A stretch of DNA of 64,000 nt, taken from Pseudeuparius sepicola. Taxonomy: Eukaryota > Arthropoda > Insecta > Coleoptera > Anthribidae. Shown piece by piece: positions 21,715-31,957 of the stretch. The stretch is from the NCBI GenBank assembly GCA_963920635.1, contig OY987306.1:12356001-12420000 (forward strand), in the 5' to 3' direction. How positions within the stretch are numbered: position 1 is the stretch's first letter; each line of letters starts with the position of its first letter. The notes below the pieces were generated by a model, which was not told the origin of the DNA, ran no database searches, and saw only the letters and a list, made by a program, of their open reading frames with translations. The translations under genes and the position numbers were made by a program.

Positions 21715-22080
21715 CCTGATTCTGAGCTTTTTCAAGAGCAATGCCTTTAAAAAAATTAACATTAAATTGGAATTAAATTTTATGCAAATAGAAAAAATCT
21801 ATGAAATGATATAAATTTGAAAATTGTCAACCTTAACATGTTTCAAATAGATTAATTCACCAAAATCTTTTTTGGTATAAATGAATGTTTTTGGTCTTTA
21901 CAATTTAAAAAGATGAATATTAATCGTTTCATCGTTCATAATTTAGATCAATGATATTCATTATTTTAAATAATAAAGACCCAAAACAATAATGTATATC
22001 ATAGAAGATTTTAGTGAATTATAAAATAGATTGGCATTGTTCTTGAAAAAGCTCCGAATCAGGAGCGAAACGTCGAGTTT
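21715..22080. repeat. Palindromic element with hammerhead-like ends
   Basis: Arms TCTCCTGATTCTGAGCTTTT and AAAAGCTCCGAATCAGGAG are inverted copies; inner segments such as TTTTTGGTCTTTACAA and AATAAAGACCCAAAACA also pair. On the plus strand the right arm ends in a small stem (GCTCC/GGAGC) followed by GAAAC GTC at 22067-22074, which is the 3' half of the hammerhead ribozyme core; see findings. Confidence 0.55.
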
Positions 22081-22842
22081 TATTGACAATTTTGATAATA
22101 TAAACTTTTAAAAAATGGTATTATTTCTGGGAAAGTTTGAGTAATGTTACACTGAAGACCAGGAACCTCTATTAGGAGTAGGTAGCAACAGTAGGTATGT
22201 GTCAATTTTACTATTTCCATGCACCCAGTGCGGAAGTATGTAATTCCGAGATATTAATTCAACAAAAAAGTTCAGTTCCGTATGAAATTGTAACATCCTT
22301 AAATGTATAATTAATTCTTAACAAAAACTGTTTGTTAGGTTTTATTTTATATCTGGTATGGTTTCAAGCCTAATTTAACTTTTTAGAGTAATTGTTGAAT
22401 CGTAAAGAAAAATTGAAATAGCAATTGAAATGATTTTTTCCAAAAATTGTGGCGTAATAGGAATATGTAATCGATCAAAATTAATTATGATAAACATACC
22501 CCCACAGGGCTGTGGGAGTGGGCTGGAACGTTCTAATTCGAGGTTATTTGAGGTTATTACCTGTTTTATTTAGCATAGTAATTAGAGCTCAAAATTCTCC
22601 ATTTAAAAGATCATTTTCTATCCAATAAGTCGAAGTTCTGCTACAAAAACTTGCTGTTTATTATTGTTTTAGGATTTGTGTGAAACAGTGGAATTTACTA
22701 CATAATAGGTATTACTTACCATCGTCACAAAATAAAAAAAAACGTTTAAAACTTTATTTTACAAGAAACCAATTTTAGAACCCCATTTTTTATTAATATG
22801 AAGTAATATAAAAGAAACTTAAATCTTTATTATCCTATAAAA
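22081..22842. other. Intergenic sequence, no gene recognised
   Basis: AT-rich, no supported frame and no paired termini found. Confidence 0.4.
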
Positions 22843-23106
22843 CTATTTTTTTTTTTGATTACATGATTCGAAGGTGGTGGACACAGTCTTTGGGTTCACA
22901 GCTGAATGTCCTCGAATCACTTGAACTGCTGCTTGTAAATCCTGCAAAGTATTGATAGGATGAAGGGCCAATGCGAAACTTGCACAAAAAATAAATTTGA
23001 AAAATATTACTTTCAAACGTAATTTATTGCCATTAAATGAACCACAGTTGACAAAAAACTCATTTTTTATTTTTATGTAATAAATGTAAGCAATTAAAAA
23101 CTGCAT
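22843..23106 (-). CDS. Small ORF with a secretory-like hydrophobic segment
   Basis: The 87-codon minus-strand frame has a hydrophobic stretch VIFFKFIFCASFALAL followed by HPINTLQDLQAAVQVIRG and a polar tail ending FESCNQKKK. A possible acceptor (TTTGCAG just before DLQAAV) suggests that only the last 30 codons may be a genuine exon. I recognise no family. It may be chance. Confidence 0.2.
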   Translation of the reverse strand: MQFLIAYIYYIKIKNEFFVNCGSFNGNKLRLKVIFFKFIFCASFALALHPINTLQDLQAAVQVIRGHSAVNPKTVSTTFESCNQKKK

Positions 23107-23143
23107 AATTCAAATCATTCTTGTAACACGCCCTTTTTGGTTG

Positions 23144-23260
23144 TGACGTCAAGTAGTTCGTTGGTGCTGGCGCCTCTGGTCGGCGGCACCACCATGTATA
23201 AATTAATATGGGCAACACATGTATAAAAACTTCGCTTTGTTTAGAAGGAGCAACGAGAAC
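23144..23260 (+). promoter_or_regulatory. Promoter-like segment (CRE site and TATA box)
   Basis: A perfect TGACGTCA cAMP-response-type site lies at 23144-23151, then a GC-rich patch (GCGCCTCTGGTCGGCGGC), then TATAAAA at 23222-23228 with a run of purine/pyrimidine-mixed sequence where transcription would start about 30 nt later. No confident coding exon follows; it could be a solo LTR promoter or a host promoter. Confidence 0.35.
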
Positions 23261-23329
23261 GTCCTATCCTTGTCTATCTGTCTTATTATAGTCTTATCTC
23301 AGTCTTGATATTGTTGCTAACGTTTGAAA

Positions 23330-23470
23330 AGAGTGTTCTGTTAGTTATTTACATTGTGAGATGCGTAAGCGCACTTTTTTGGCCGAGGAAGTTGTTTAAT
23401 GCCCGTGTTGCCTCGGGTCTTAAAATTCTCTCCGAGGCCAAAAAGAGCCTACGCATCGAGAAATGTATTA
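23330..23470. repeat. Hairpin-forming sequence (GATGCGTA...CTACGCATC)
   Basis: GAGATGCGTAAGCGCACTTTTTTGGCC and GGCCAAAAAGAGCCTACGCATC pair around a GC-rich centre that includes CCCGTGTTGCCTCGGGT. Similar bulged, GC-rich hairpins occur at 46380-46445, 46970-47060 and 61952-62069. Confidence 0.5.
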
Positions 23471-23650
23471 CATTTTTCCTGCTACCGACAATTTCATATT
23501 AGGTAGGTAAGTACTTTGAATTTAAATTACACTATGGAGTAGATTGTGAGTACTAATCTTTATAATAACCATTGTCCAATTATTACTAAAAATGATAATC
23601 ATTGATAAATATAACAGGTAGAATGCAGTGATAATAAAAAAAAACTTCTT

Positions 23651-23722
23651 GTGGGATTGAATCCGGGACCTACTAATTACTAGTCCCGTGGCCTCACCAT
23701 TCAGTTAAAGATCGATCGAGCA
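23651..23722 (-). repeat. tRNA-Thr(AGT)-like sequence, probably a SINE head or tRNA fossil
   Basis: On the minus strand, TTTAACTGAATGG resembles a pol III A box, GGGACTAGTAATTAG matches the anticodon arm of tRNA-Thr with anticodon AGT, and GTCCCGGATTCAATCCC matches a B box. The acceptor ends do not pair and the T stem is poor, so it is not a working tRNA; a tRNA-derived SINE is the likeliest reading. Confidence 0.45.
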
Positions 23723-23879
23723 GTTTGACATCACGATCATTCTCGTGCTTTTCGTGTCGTTTCAAATGAAAAGCTTGCGGTCACAACTTTAATTATTTAT
23801 TGCAAATTAAATATTGCGATTTGAGGGCTGATATTTGGTATGTGCTCTTTCTATAGATAGGCAAATATATTAAAGAAAT

Positions 23880-24420
23880 AAAAAAATTGTTCAAGTTCCC
23901 CATTGCTTCTGTAATCCTGGCAAAAGATTTCGTCTAAGAAGCCTAATTTATTAAAGAGATTTTTCATTTGTGCAATGAAAATCACTGCTCGCTCCCCAGG
24001 ACCTTGGGTCGAGTTTCTGATGTCCTGCCAGGTAGCTTTTGACTCCGAGTCAGCTTCAATAATCCCAAAACATGCAAAACCCTACTCTGAATGCGAACAA
24101 ATTCGTTAGCGGCATTCTCTTGGCAAAACTTCCCAACTGTCTCTGCCAACTCATTGAACTTCACCTTACACGTCTCCAACTCCTCGGTCTCATTAAGGTT
24201 CAGATCAGCAACCTCTGGCAAACTTCCAAACCTTTCCAGATGCACAAAAGCCCTAAGTCTCTTCCTCTTCTCCCTAGAACCCTCTGCAACGGGAATCTGC
24301 TAATATGCTGATTTAACATCCAAAGAACTCTCAAATACTTGCCATTTTGAAGCTTGCCCAAGATGGTGTCCGTAAAAGGAATAGGGTAAGCATCCTTCTT
24401 CATGACTATTCAGTGCACAG
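23880..24420 (-). pseudogene. LTR-retrotransposon fragments (RT start and gag-like), rearranged
   Basis: From 24400 downward the minus strand reads MKKDAYPIPFTDTILGKL, the start of a gypsy-type RT fingers domain, soon followed in another frame by SLDVKSAY. After a junction an open frame (HLERFGSLPEVADLNLNETE..., 23982-24245) continues, then in another frame TWQDIRNSTQGPGERAVIFI and AQMKNLFNKLGF, which resembles a retroelement gag segment. RT before gag is the reverse of normal order, so pieces were rearranged. Identification of the gag-like part is tentative. Confidence 0.5.
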
Positions 24421-24439
24421 TAGTCCAAGCAAAACCTAC

Positions 24440-24550
24440 TTATATATATAATATATATGTATGTATATATATATATAAAAATAAATAAAAATACCTGAAA
24501 TTTCTTGTGTTTGCTTTTTTCATGATTTCTTCTTCAAGGTATATAATGTA

Positions 24551-24593
<43 letters not shown>

Positions 24594-24595
24594 CA
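24440..24595. repeat. TA/ATAC microsatellite pair
   Basis: Two runs of (TA)n with ATAC/GTAT interruptions at 24440-24478 and 24553-24595, able to pair with each other. Frames across them are low-complexity artefacts. Confidence 0.85.
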
Positions 24596-24844
24596 TAAAT
24601 ATGGCATCTGACCAGTCAATTGTGCCATGAAATTACTTCGAAACAGTTGGATGGTCAACAGGACCACTCAGGTGTGATTCAATACAAAAATAGACAGGGT
24701 ATTTTTCTCTGGACCATCTCAAAATACTGAATATTTATGGAACTTTATACAGGTCAAGAGGCTCTGTAATTAATTTTTTTACAAAATGCGAACCTACAAA
24801 TAAAAAACAATTTAAATTATTGGACCTTTCGAAGAAATTCCATG

Positions 24845-25005
24845 ACACACTTGACTCGCCAGATGTCTTAAAAATTCCTATTTTGCTAAACTTTGACACC
24901 CTGCATAATGGATCTCCCTGTATATTTTTTGTTTAAATTTGGTAAATAGGATTTCTGTGGTGTCTTGATTAAAGGTGTGGTGTCAGATTTTCAATAACAA
25001 GTCAC
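24845..25005 (+). repeat. Dispersed repeat family A, copy 2
   Basis: Shares TCGCCAGATG, TTTGACACCCTG, CTGTATATTTTTTGTTTA and GGTGTGGTGTCAGATTTT with copies at 21310 and 51043. Confidence 0.7.
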
Positions 25006-25009
25006 TAAA

Positions 25010-26036
25010 TACTAATAATAATAATTCTCACCCTCACAATACTCCAAACTAGGCATTTATTTTTTACAAGACTTAAAATTTGAAAGGTTGAAATTGTTCA
25101 ATAGATATCTAAAAATATAATTTTCAACTTTTATAAACAACATATTTATATTATGAAAGACATGATAAAAATTAGTTAAATTTTCATTTGTTTTAGATTT
25201 GAGGTCTTTACCGCAGTGTTCTAAATTTTGCAAGTTAATTGTTGCATCCATAACAATCATACGGGAACCATTTATAGCTATTTTCATTGTGAACAAATTG
25301 CATTCCGGGCATTTTTACTATAAGAAGTCATCCTGATGAGTTATTTAAGAAAATGTAATCAAAATATTGTGAAAACGACTATTTTTATCTTAAATTGTTA
25401 ACATATTTTTAGCGGTGCACGGATTTAGTACACATTCAAATATGTTGTCGGTGAAATCACAAAAAACCTAGAATTCAGAGAGTAACAAGAATTTAAGATG
25501 TAATTATTAGAAAAACACAACTTTAATTTATTTAGGAAACACCCTGTATAAAATTTCTTACCATCGCAGAAAATTGCATATAATTTCCTACAACTTTTTA
25601 ATTTAGGTACCACTTTTTTTCTATTACAAAAAATTAAAAAGAATTAGGTATATTGGGACACTGGACACTGTGTATACCGTATGCACACAAAAAAGCCTGT
25701 CTACATCCTAAATACAATATACAATAATTTTTTATTATTTTTTGTAACAAACAAGTTGTAAAAAGCACAGCGGCCATTTTTACAAACATCAAAAAAGCAA
25801 ATTGTCTGTAATAATTGGACCTTAGTGTGGCCAATTTAAAATACCCTGTTCGAAATTTTATTTTCAGTTTTCGTGTTCCCGCAGTAGGCCTGGGGCGTCG
25901 AGTTTGGATCATCCTGTACAGCACATACATGGTGATTCAACATTTTGACCCATAAAATGGCGTTTTTCGGTGCCCATAATTTTTAACTTTTGGTCAATAC
26001 AAAGTTTATGTTGGATAATAATTCTCCATGTACCTA
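25010..26036. other. Intergenic sequence with element termini
   Basis: No gene. Contains isolated CACCCTGTA-type ends near 25540 and 25912, and at 25925-26015 a single-arm copy of the palindromic element nested at 19995-20307 (GTGATTCAACATTTTGACCC, CTTTTGGTCAATAC). Confidence 0.5.
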
Positions 26037-26381
26037 CAGGGTGTCCCATTTTCGATACTTTTACGAGGTATCTCGGTTATTTTTAGAAATAGGGAGTTGC
26101 GGTTTTCGGGACACCTGACCTACTTTTTCATAAAAAGAAAGGCCCGTATACAGAATTTTCATTTTCCTTAATTTTTGTGATACGTGATTTTTAAAATTTG
26201 CCATTTTCAGTCACCCCCGTATATCCGTTATAGCTACGCTAACTTGCTGAAATGGTAAAAATCGACCCTTATAGATTTTTTCATGTAGAATTCAGTGGCG
26301 TACACGTTTTTTTCTAGGAGGTAAGAATTTAAAAATATAAATACATATAACTTGCAAAAGTATCGAAAATGGGACATCCTG
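26037..26381. mobile_element. 345-bp ITm-type MITE
   Basis: TA-flanked ends CAGGGTGTCCCATTTTCGAT and ATCGAAAATGGGACATCCTG are inverted over about 28 nt. It has no transposase. The 26292-26570 frame crosses its right end and is not a gene. Confidence 0.85.
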
Positions 26382-26502
26382 TACAATGTTTGTCATTGGT
26401 ACAGCAGTTTCAAACATAAAAAAATCACAGGGGTTTACCTGAAATTTTGAACCCGGGCCTACTCTTCCGTGGTTACGCCACTGTTCTTTATCCATATAGG
26501 TA

Positions 26503-28500
26503 CAGGGTGGCCCATCCAAGCGGAAAAAGTGTGCTACGTGGAGACACGTTAACATAAAATCGTCATTCAAAAAATGAGATTGTAGTAAAAATTAAGGGGA
26601 ATTCGAGGGTGTACCCTAATTTTGTATACGGGGGTCGGTAAAAAAGTTATCGCGAAAAAACATTTTTTGCAAAATAAAAAAATATATTTTTTTACCTACA
26701 CATCCATTAGAGAACCTTTAAGTAGTATTCCCGAATATTCAGTTTTTTAATATAGCTTCCGGTTATAGCGGAAATGAAAGTGGTTTTCTCTATTTTACAA
26801 CTTACACATTTCTCTTAACCGTCACAGGATTCTTTTTTTAATTCTGAATCCGACGATATATAATTTGACCTATTTATCTCCAACCGTTTCCGAGATATTT
26901 ATCAGAGAAGCTCCATCAAACTAGATACATGGTCTCATGGTCGGTGTCTGATGTTCGATCTGAGTAGGCCAAACAATAATACCAAATTTATGACAAATCA
27001 AGTCAGCCATGACAATAAAACTGACAAGCGAGTAGGCTGAATGTTAAAGTGGCTATAGCCATTCAACTGCATTCAACTTAATTAAAAATCTCGTGGAAAT
27101 TATGAAACATTTATTATTTTTACTACTGTCATATTTATTATAACAACAACAATATGATTAGTTATTAAAAATTAGTTAGAAGTTCATTTACATTAAATGT
27201 TCAAAATGGTTTCCATTATTATTTACACATAACCTAAGTCTTTTTAAGGACATTTTCAAAGATTAAGGGACGATTGTTTAAACTATCAATTTCTAATTTT
27301 ACTCGTCTTTTAATCTCCTCAACATTTTCGGGGCGGTTCTTATAAACTTTATTTTTTAAATGCCCCCACAAGAAAAAATCCAAGGGGGTTAAATCTGGAC
27401 TACGTGGCGGCCACCTTATCGTTCCATGTTTACCAATCCAATTTTCAAACGAATTGTTCAAAAATTCCGTTATGGGCCCACAGTTATGGAAGGAAGCGCC
27501 ATCTTGCTGCCATATTAATTGTCTTTCTTGGAGTTGGTTAAGAAAAATTAATGGCAACTTGTCAAAGTATTGTTCCAATTCGTTCTGGATTAAATGTAGG
27601 CATTTCCTACCTGTCATACTTCCTGAATAAAATAGAGGGCCCATTATAAAATTTCCCACAATTCCGCACCAAACACCCACAGAATTTCTGCCGGATTTCA
27701 CAACTTCACGAAATGCCCGTGGATTGTCAACAGACCAAAATATACTATTTTTCCGGTTGTATATTCCCGCCGTTGTAAATGTAGCTTCATCGGACCAAAT
27801 AATTTGTTTAAAAAATCCAGCTCCACCTCTTGCAAAATAAAAGTTTAACATTGTTTGACAATATTCCAGTCTTCTTGCAGCATCTCCAGGGAATAGCCTT
27901 TGAACAGGTAATATTTTGAAGGCTTTAAATTTGCTTAATTTCATTACCCTTTGTATTGTAGACCGGGGAATTTGTCTCTCGCTGCTTCTCTCTGAGATTT
28001 TTCGTTATTTCTTTTGAAATAATTTATAATTCGTTCTCTCTCGTCCTCACTAATTCTAAACCCTTTTTTTCTCTTGCTAATCACACTTCCTGTCGATCTG
28101 AATCTTCGATACAGCTTACATATAAATGAAGCACTCGGAACATTTCTATTTGGATATTTACGAGAATACTCCCTCAAAGTTTCTACGTATCTTTTATCAT
28201 TTTTGATGAAGATCTCTAAAATATCACAGCATTCTTCTTTCAAAAACATTTTTTAAACTGCAACTACTAACAGCTTCAGCAACAAAATTTTAGACTAATG
28301 TGTTAGCTAAAAAAATAATTTTTTTTAATTTTGCAAAAAATGTTTTTTCGCGATAACTTTTTTACCGACCCCCGTATACAAAATTAGGGTACACCCTCGA
28401 ATTCCCCTTAATTTTTACTACAATCTCATTTTTTGAATGACGATTTTATGTTAACGTGTCTCCACGTAGCACACTTTTTCCGCTTGGATGGGCCACCCTG
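26503..28500 (-). mobile_element. Nearly intact ITm element, about 185-bp inverted repeats
   Basis: TA duplications flank CAGGGTGGCCCATCCAAGCG on the left and CGCTTGGATGGGCCACCCTG on the right. The inverted repeats stay close to identical for about 185 bp, through GGGGGTCGGTAAAAAAGTTA. Total length is 1998 bp, and the minus strand encodes a transposase with one frameshift. Near-identity of the two arms indicates a fairly recent insertion. Confidence 0.9.
27234..28249 (-). pseudogene. ITm transposase (third Asp 40 residues after second), one frameshift
   Basis: The N-terminal frame (28249 to 27944, 101 codons) has a helix-turn-helix with TSGSV-like RFRSTGSVISKRKKG and ends KSQREAARDK before the shift. 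The C-terminal frame (27944 to 27234) starts in the stop-overlapping ATG (TAATG) and carries the catalytic triad: IIWSDEATF, WQQDGASFHN and SPDLTPLDFFLWG. Counting from the second Asp to the Asp of PLDFF gives 40 residues between, one fewer than the copy at 30180-31319. Sum length is about 338 residues, normal for the family. The break lies near 27970, where a second frame reads IPRSTIQRVMKLS into the catalytic ORF, so a single-nucleotide change separates this copy from an unbroken gene. Confidence 0.85.
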
Positions 28501-28806
28501 TACCGATTTTCCTGAATTTACCTTCAACATATTTTTTTGTAATTTCTTTGTAATTAGTTTCCTTCAATTTTTTCGCAAATTCTACCTGTATAATGTATAA
28601 GGCCCTTTATTGTAAAAAAAAAGCACGGTTGAAATATATTTTTTTACTACTAAACTGAGAAATCACCATTATTTACTTAATTCCTCTAATGAGAAGTAAT
28701 ATTTCTCTCCCTAGGTAAATAATGATAATAAAAAAATACCTAGGTAAATAATGAAAAATTTTCTATATGTCATTTAAAAATTAGTTTCATTTTATCAGCT
28801 TGGCAA

Positions 28807-29292
28807 ATGAACTCCCACTACTCCCAGGCAGTAGAGATACTAAGTGGAAAGTTCGTCATAAAGGAAATGGGGATAAACGATATGAAATCACGCGAAATAA
28901 CATCCAAATATTATCGTGTGGGAAACTACCACAGCCTATCCTCTAAAGATGCGTGGACTGCTTGTTGGTTAACGATGAACCTGCACAGCTTGAAGTTTGA
29001 AGATAGTGCAACAGATGAAGCCCAGGAAAGTGTGTTAGAAGAGATTCGTCGTCTGGGGGAGTCCACTGGCGAGGAACTTATAGCTTACAAGGGAGAAAGT
29101 GTTGAAAAGAATCTGCTGCAGGTCGCGGGGTATACACACTTATCCTACAATATCGAGGGTATAGGCTGCCCCACGTCCTTGTTCAAAAGCAACAGAGATT
29201 TTATGAGCGAGTGGGTGGAAACCAATGTGACCGACATATCACGAGGCATGGAAAAGCATTACATTGCCGAGTTTGTAAGACAATGTAAATAA
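28807..29292 (+). CDS. Intact 161-codon ORF, unknown function
   Basis: The frame starts MNSHYSQAVEILSGKFVIKE and ends FVRQCK at a TAA, with an AATAAA polyadenylation signal about 20 nt later (GTGTAAATAAAAATG). A possible acceptor (TTTTATCAG ending at 28799) would place codons for WQ before the Met, so it may be a terminal exon rather than a whole gene. Composition is globular: mixed charged and hydrophobic residues, with two tryptophans (AWTACW), five cysteines, no membrane segment and no signal peptide. Codon use is less AT-biased than the flanks, and it has no stop in a region where nearly every other gene is broken, which argues for recent selection. It sits between two ITm elements and 2.8 kb before the Polinton polymerase on the same strand, so it could be a host exon or a Polinton accessory gene. 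I do not recognise a family. Confidence 0.5.
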   Translation: MNSHYSQAVEILSGKFVIKEMGINDMKSREITSKYYRVGNYHSLSSKDAWTACWLTMNLHSLKFEDSATDEAQESVLEEIRRLGESTGEELIAYKGESVEKNLLQVAGYTHLSYNIEGIGCPTSLFKSNRDFMSEWVETNVTDISRGMEKHYIAEFVRQCK

Positions 29293-29644
29293 CAATGTAG
29301 TGTGTAGTGTAAATAAAAATGTAAAGTTATTATGCTGTGTCATTTCCAATTTTGCAGAAAAGTACTCGAAGAATGATTATGAAAAAAAGTCATATAGTTA
29401 AAAAACAACTTTCCCGCTGCAGGGAAGACGTGCTTTCATATGCATACGATACCAGTGGAATTAATGTTTGTAGAGTGTAAAGCTATTAATTTCATTGCAA
29501 TTTGAAAGTGGTTCTCAAAATGTTCATGAAATAAAAAAGGGAGCAACAGACGTAAAGTCAAAAAATATAACTTTTCTCAGGTCCTGTTTTCATATTAAAA
29601 TTTTGGAGAGGGGGCCATCTTTCGACGCTTGTTCTTACCCTATA

Positions 29645-31957
29645 CAGGGTGTCCGGTAAGTTCGGGGAAATCTCTCGCCAGCGTGTTGGTGACGTCAAAA
29701 TATACCTGGTGTTTCATATATTTTTTTCCCCTAAAGTACTCCGTAACAGAACTACAGGGTCCCAAAGGGGTACTCACTGCTTTACATTTTTTGATTTAAC
29801 TTTTGAACGCCCTTGTATATTTTGATGAAATTTTGGAATTTTGCATAGACGGTAAAAACCAATTACCTCATATTTGAATCATGCTTGGACAATGCCGTGG
29901 AAGTCAGGAACGGACTTCACGCAATACCCATGGGCTCAAAATTTTGACTGGTATAAATTTAAAAAGCCGAAAACAAATTTTTTTAAAGCCTTGAACATTT
30001 CTCTTCAAAAAAGGTACTCTTTATTCGTTTCGAAAAAGTCAACCGTTTTCATGGAAAAATCGCTTTTTTGAAATCCGTAACTTAAGATGCAATAATGGAA
30101 ACTACCAGAATTTAGTGTTTTCACCTGACGGATAACAACAATTACGTGTGACAAGATTTGTCAATAATTTTTATTAGCAATGGAGCATTTTTATACTTAT
30201 GCCGAATATGCAGACATGCATTTAATTTATGGACAAGCACACTGCAATTCTCTGGAGGCAAGCAGAATTTATGCTCAAAGATTTCCAAATCGCAATTTGC
30301 CAAATCGAAAAACATTTGTGAGAGTTGATCGTCGTTTAAGAGAAACAGGTAGTAAACAAACCGAGTTTAGAATGTCTTAAATCAGTCTCCTAAAATGTAC
30401 ATTAGGTAGTTTTTTACCTCGTCGTGGTGGGGAAGGGCCGCAAAGGAGAGCAAGAAATCAAAACTTAGAAGAGCACATATTGGATGAAATATCCGAAAAC
30501 CCTTCTAATAGCGTTCGTAAGCTTGCAGCTCAGTTAAATACCACAAAGGGGGTTGTTCATGAAACATTGCGAGAACAGCTACTTTATCCTTATCACGTCC
30601 AAAAAGTGCATGCAATGTCTCCGAATGATTATCGTCCACGGCTTAACTATGCAAACTGGTTTTTGCAACAATTTATAGGCGATCCGAGTTTCACAGAAAT
30701 TGTTTTATTTAGCGACGAAGCTGGCTTCACGAGAGACGGTATTACCAACAGTCGAAATCTGCACATTTGGCATGACGAAAACCCTCACGCCATAGTTCAG
30801 ATCAAGCACCAACAAAGATTTCTGGTTAATGTTTGGGCAGGGATAATTGGGAATAATTTGATTGGTCCTTTTGTTTTGGATGAACGTTTGAATGGAGCTC
30901 TGTATTTACATTTTTTACAAAATAATTTAAATGATTTACTGGAAAATGTGCCCTTACAAATAAGGAATCAAATGTGGTTTATGCACGATGGCGCTCCCCC
31001 ACATTATTCCCGGGAGGTACGTCTCTACTTAACCCAGCACTTTGACAATCGTTGGATAGGCCGAGGAGGACCTGTTTTGTGGCCACCTAGGTCTCCTGAC
31101 CTCAATCCGTTAGATTTTTTTTTCTGGGGTCATCTCAAGGGACTAGTATATTCAACTCCTGTAAATACCAGGGAAGAGTTATTGGAAAGAATATTTCACT
31201 ATTCTGATCAAATTCGAAATGATCCTGAAATGCTGTTTAGGGTGCAGCAAGAAAAAATTCGCAGGATAAGAAAATGTATTCGGGTAGAAGGAGCTCACTT
31301 TGAACATTTGCCCGACTAAACGAAACATTTTCTTTATAACCAAACTTTATTAAACTATTTTTAAACAGTTTCATTGTTTTTTTTCATTTTCTCGATATTA
31401 ATGCCTCCTGAAAATTGCAGTGTGCTAATAAAAATTATTGACAAATCTTGTCACACGTAATTGTTGTTATCCGTCAGGTGAAAACACTAAATTCTGGTAG
31501 TTTCCATTATTGCATCTTAAGTTACGGATTTCAAAAAAGCGATTTTTCCATGAAAACGGTTGACTTTTTCGAAACGAATAAAGAGTACCTTTTTTGAAGA
31601 GAAATGTTCAAGGCTTTAAAAAAAATTGTTTTCGGCTTTTTAAATTTATACCAGTCAAAATTTTGAGCCCATGGGTATTGCGTGAAGTCCGTTCCTGACT
31701 TCCACGGCATTGTCCAAGCATGATTCAAATATGAGGTAATTGGTTTTTACCGTCTATGCAAAATTCCAAAATTTCATCAAAATATACAAGGGCGTTCAAA
31801 AGTTAAATCAAAAAATGTAAAGCAGTGAGTACCCCTTTGGGACCCTGTAGTTCTGTTACGGAGTACTTTAGGGGAAAAAAATATATGAAACACCAGGTAT
31901 ATTTTGACGTCACCAACACGCTGGCGAGAGATTTCCCCGAACTTACCGGACACCCTG
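29645..31957 (+). mobile_element. Nearly intact DD41D ITm element with about 535-bp inverted repeats
   Basis: TATA on each side, ends CAGGGTGTCCGGTAAGTTCG and CGAACTTACCGGACACCCTG. The inverted repeats run 29645-30179 and 31423-31957 with only a handful of differences, much longer than the 20-200 bp usual in the superfamily. Each arm contains the same 65-codon open frame in mirror orientation (29874-30071 and 31531-31728), which is a repeat artefact. Only about 1.24 kb is unique, and it is filled by the transposase gene. Confidence 0.9.
30180..31319 (+). pseudogene. DD41D ITm transposase with one in-frame stop
   Basis: One frame runs 380 codons from MEHFYTYAEYADMHLIYG at 30180 to HFEHLPD at 31319 and is broken by a single TAA at 30378. 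The N-terminal part has the Tc1/mariner-type helix-turn-helix (RFPNRNLPNRKTF); a linker rich in Arg/Gly (LPRRGGEGPQRRAR) precedes a second helix set (SVRKLAAQLNTTKG). Catalytic residues are all present: VLFSDEAGF, FMHDGAPPHY and SPDLNPLDFFFWG, with 41 residues between the second and third Asp. The gene starts one base after the left inverted repeat ends, so the start codon choice is well supported. Without the stop it would look fully functional. Confidence 0.9.

Noticed and set aside
24440..24667. 75-codon minus-strand frame
   Set aside because: Low-complexity Ile/Tyr translation of a TA microsatellite.
25325..25355. CTGATGAG followed by GAAAA, hammerhead-like
   Set aside because: The putative stem II does not pair well and no stem I or III is evident; weaker than the motif at 22041.
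26292..26570. 92-codon minus-strand frame
   Set aside because: It crosses the right end of a MITE and the left end of the next transposon, so it is a chance fusion of non-coding DNA.
29874..30071. 65-codon frame present twice (also 31531-31728)
   Set aside because: The two are the same sequence in the inverted arms of the DD41D element, not duplicated genes.
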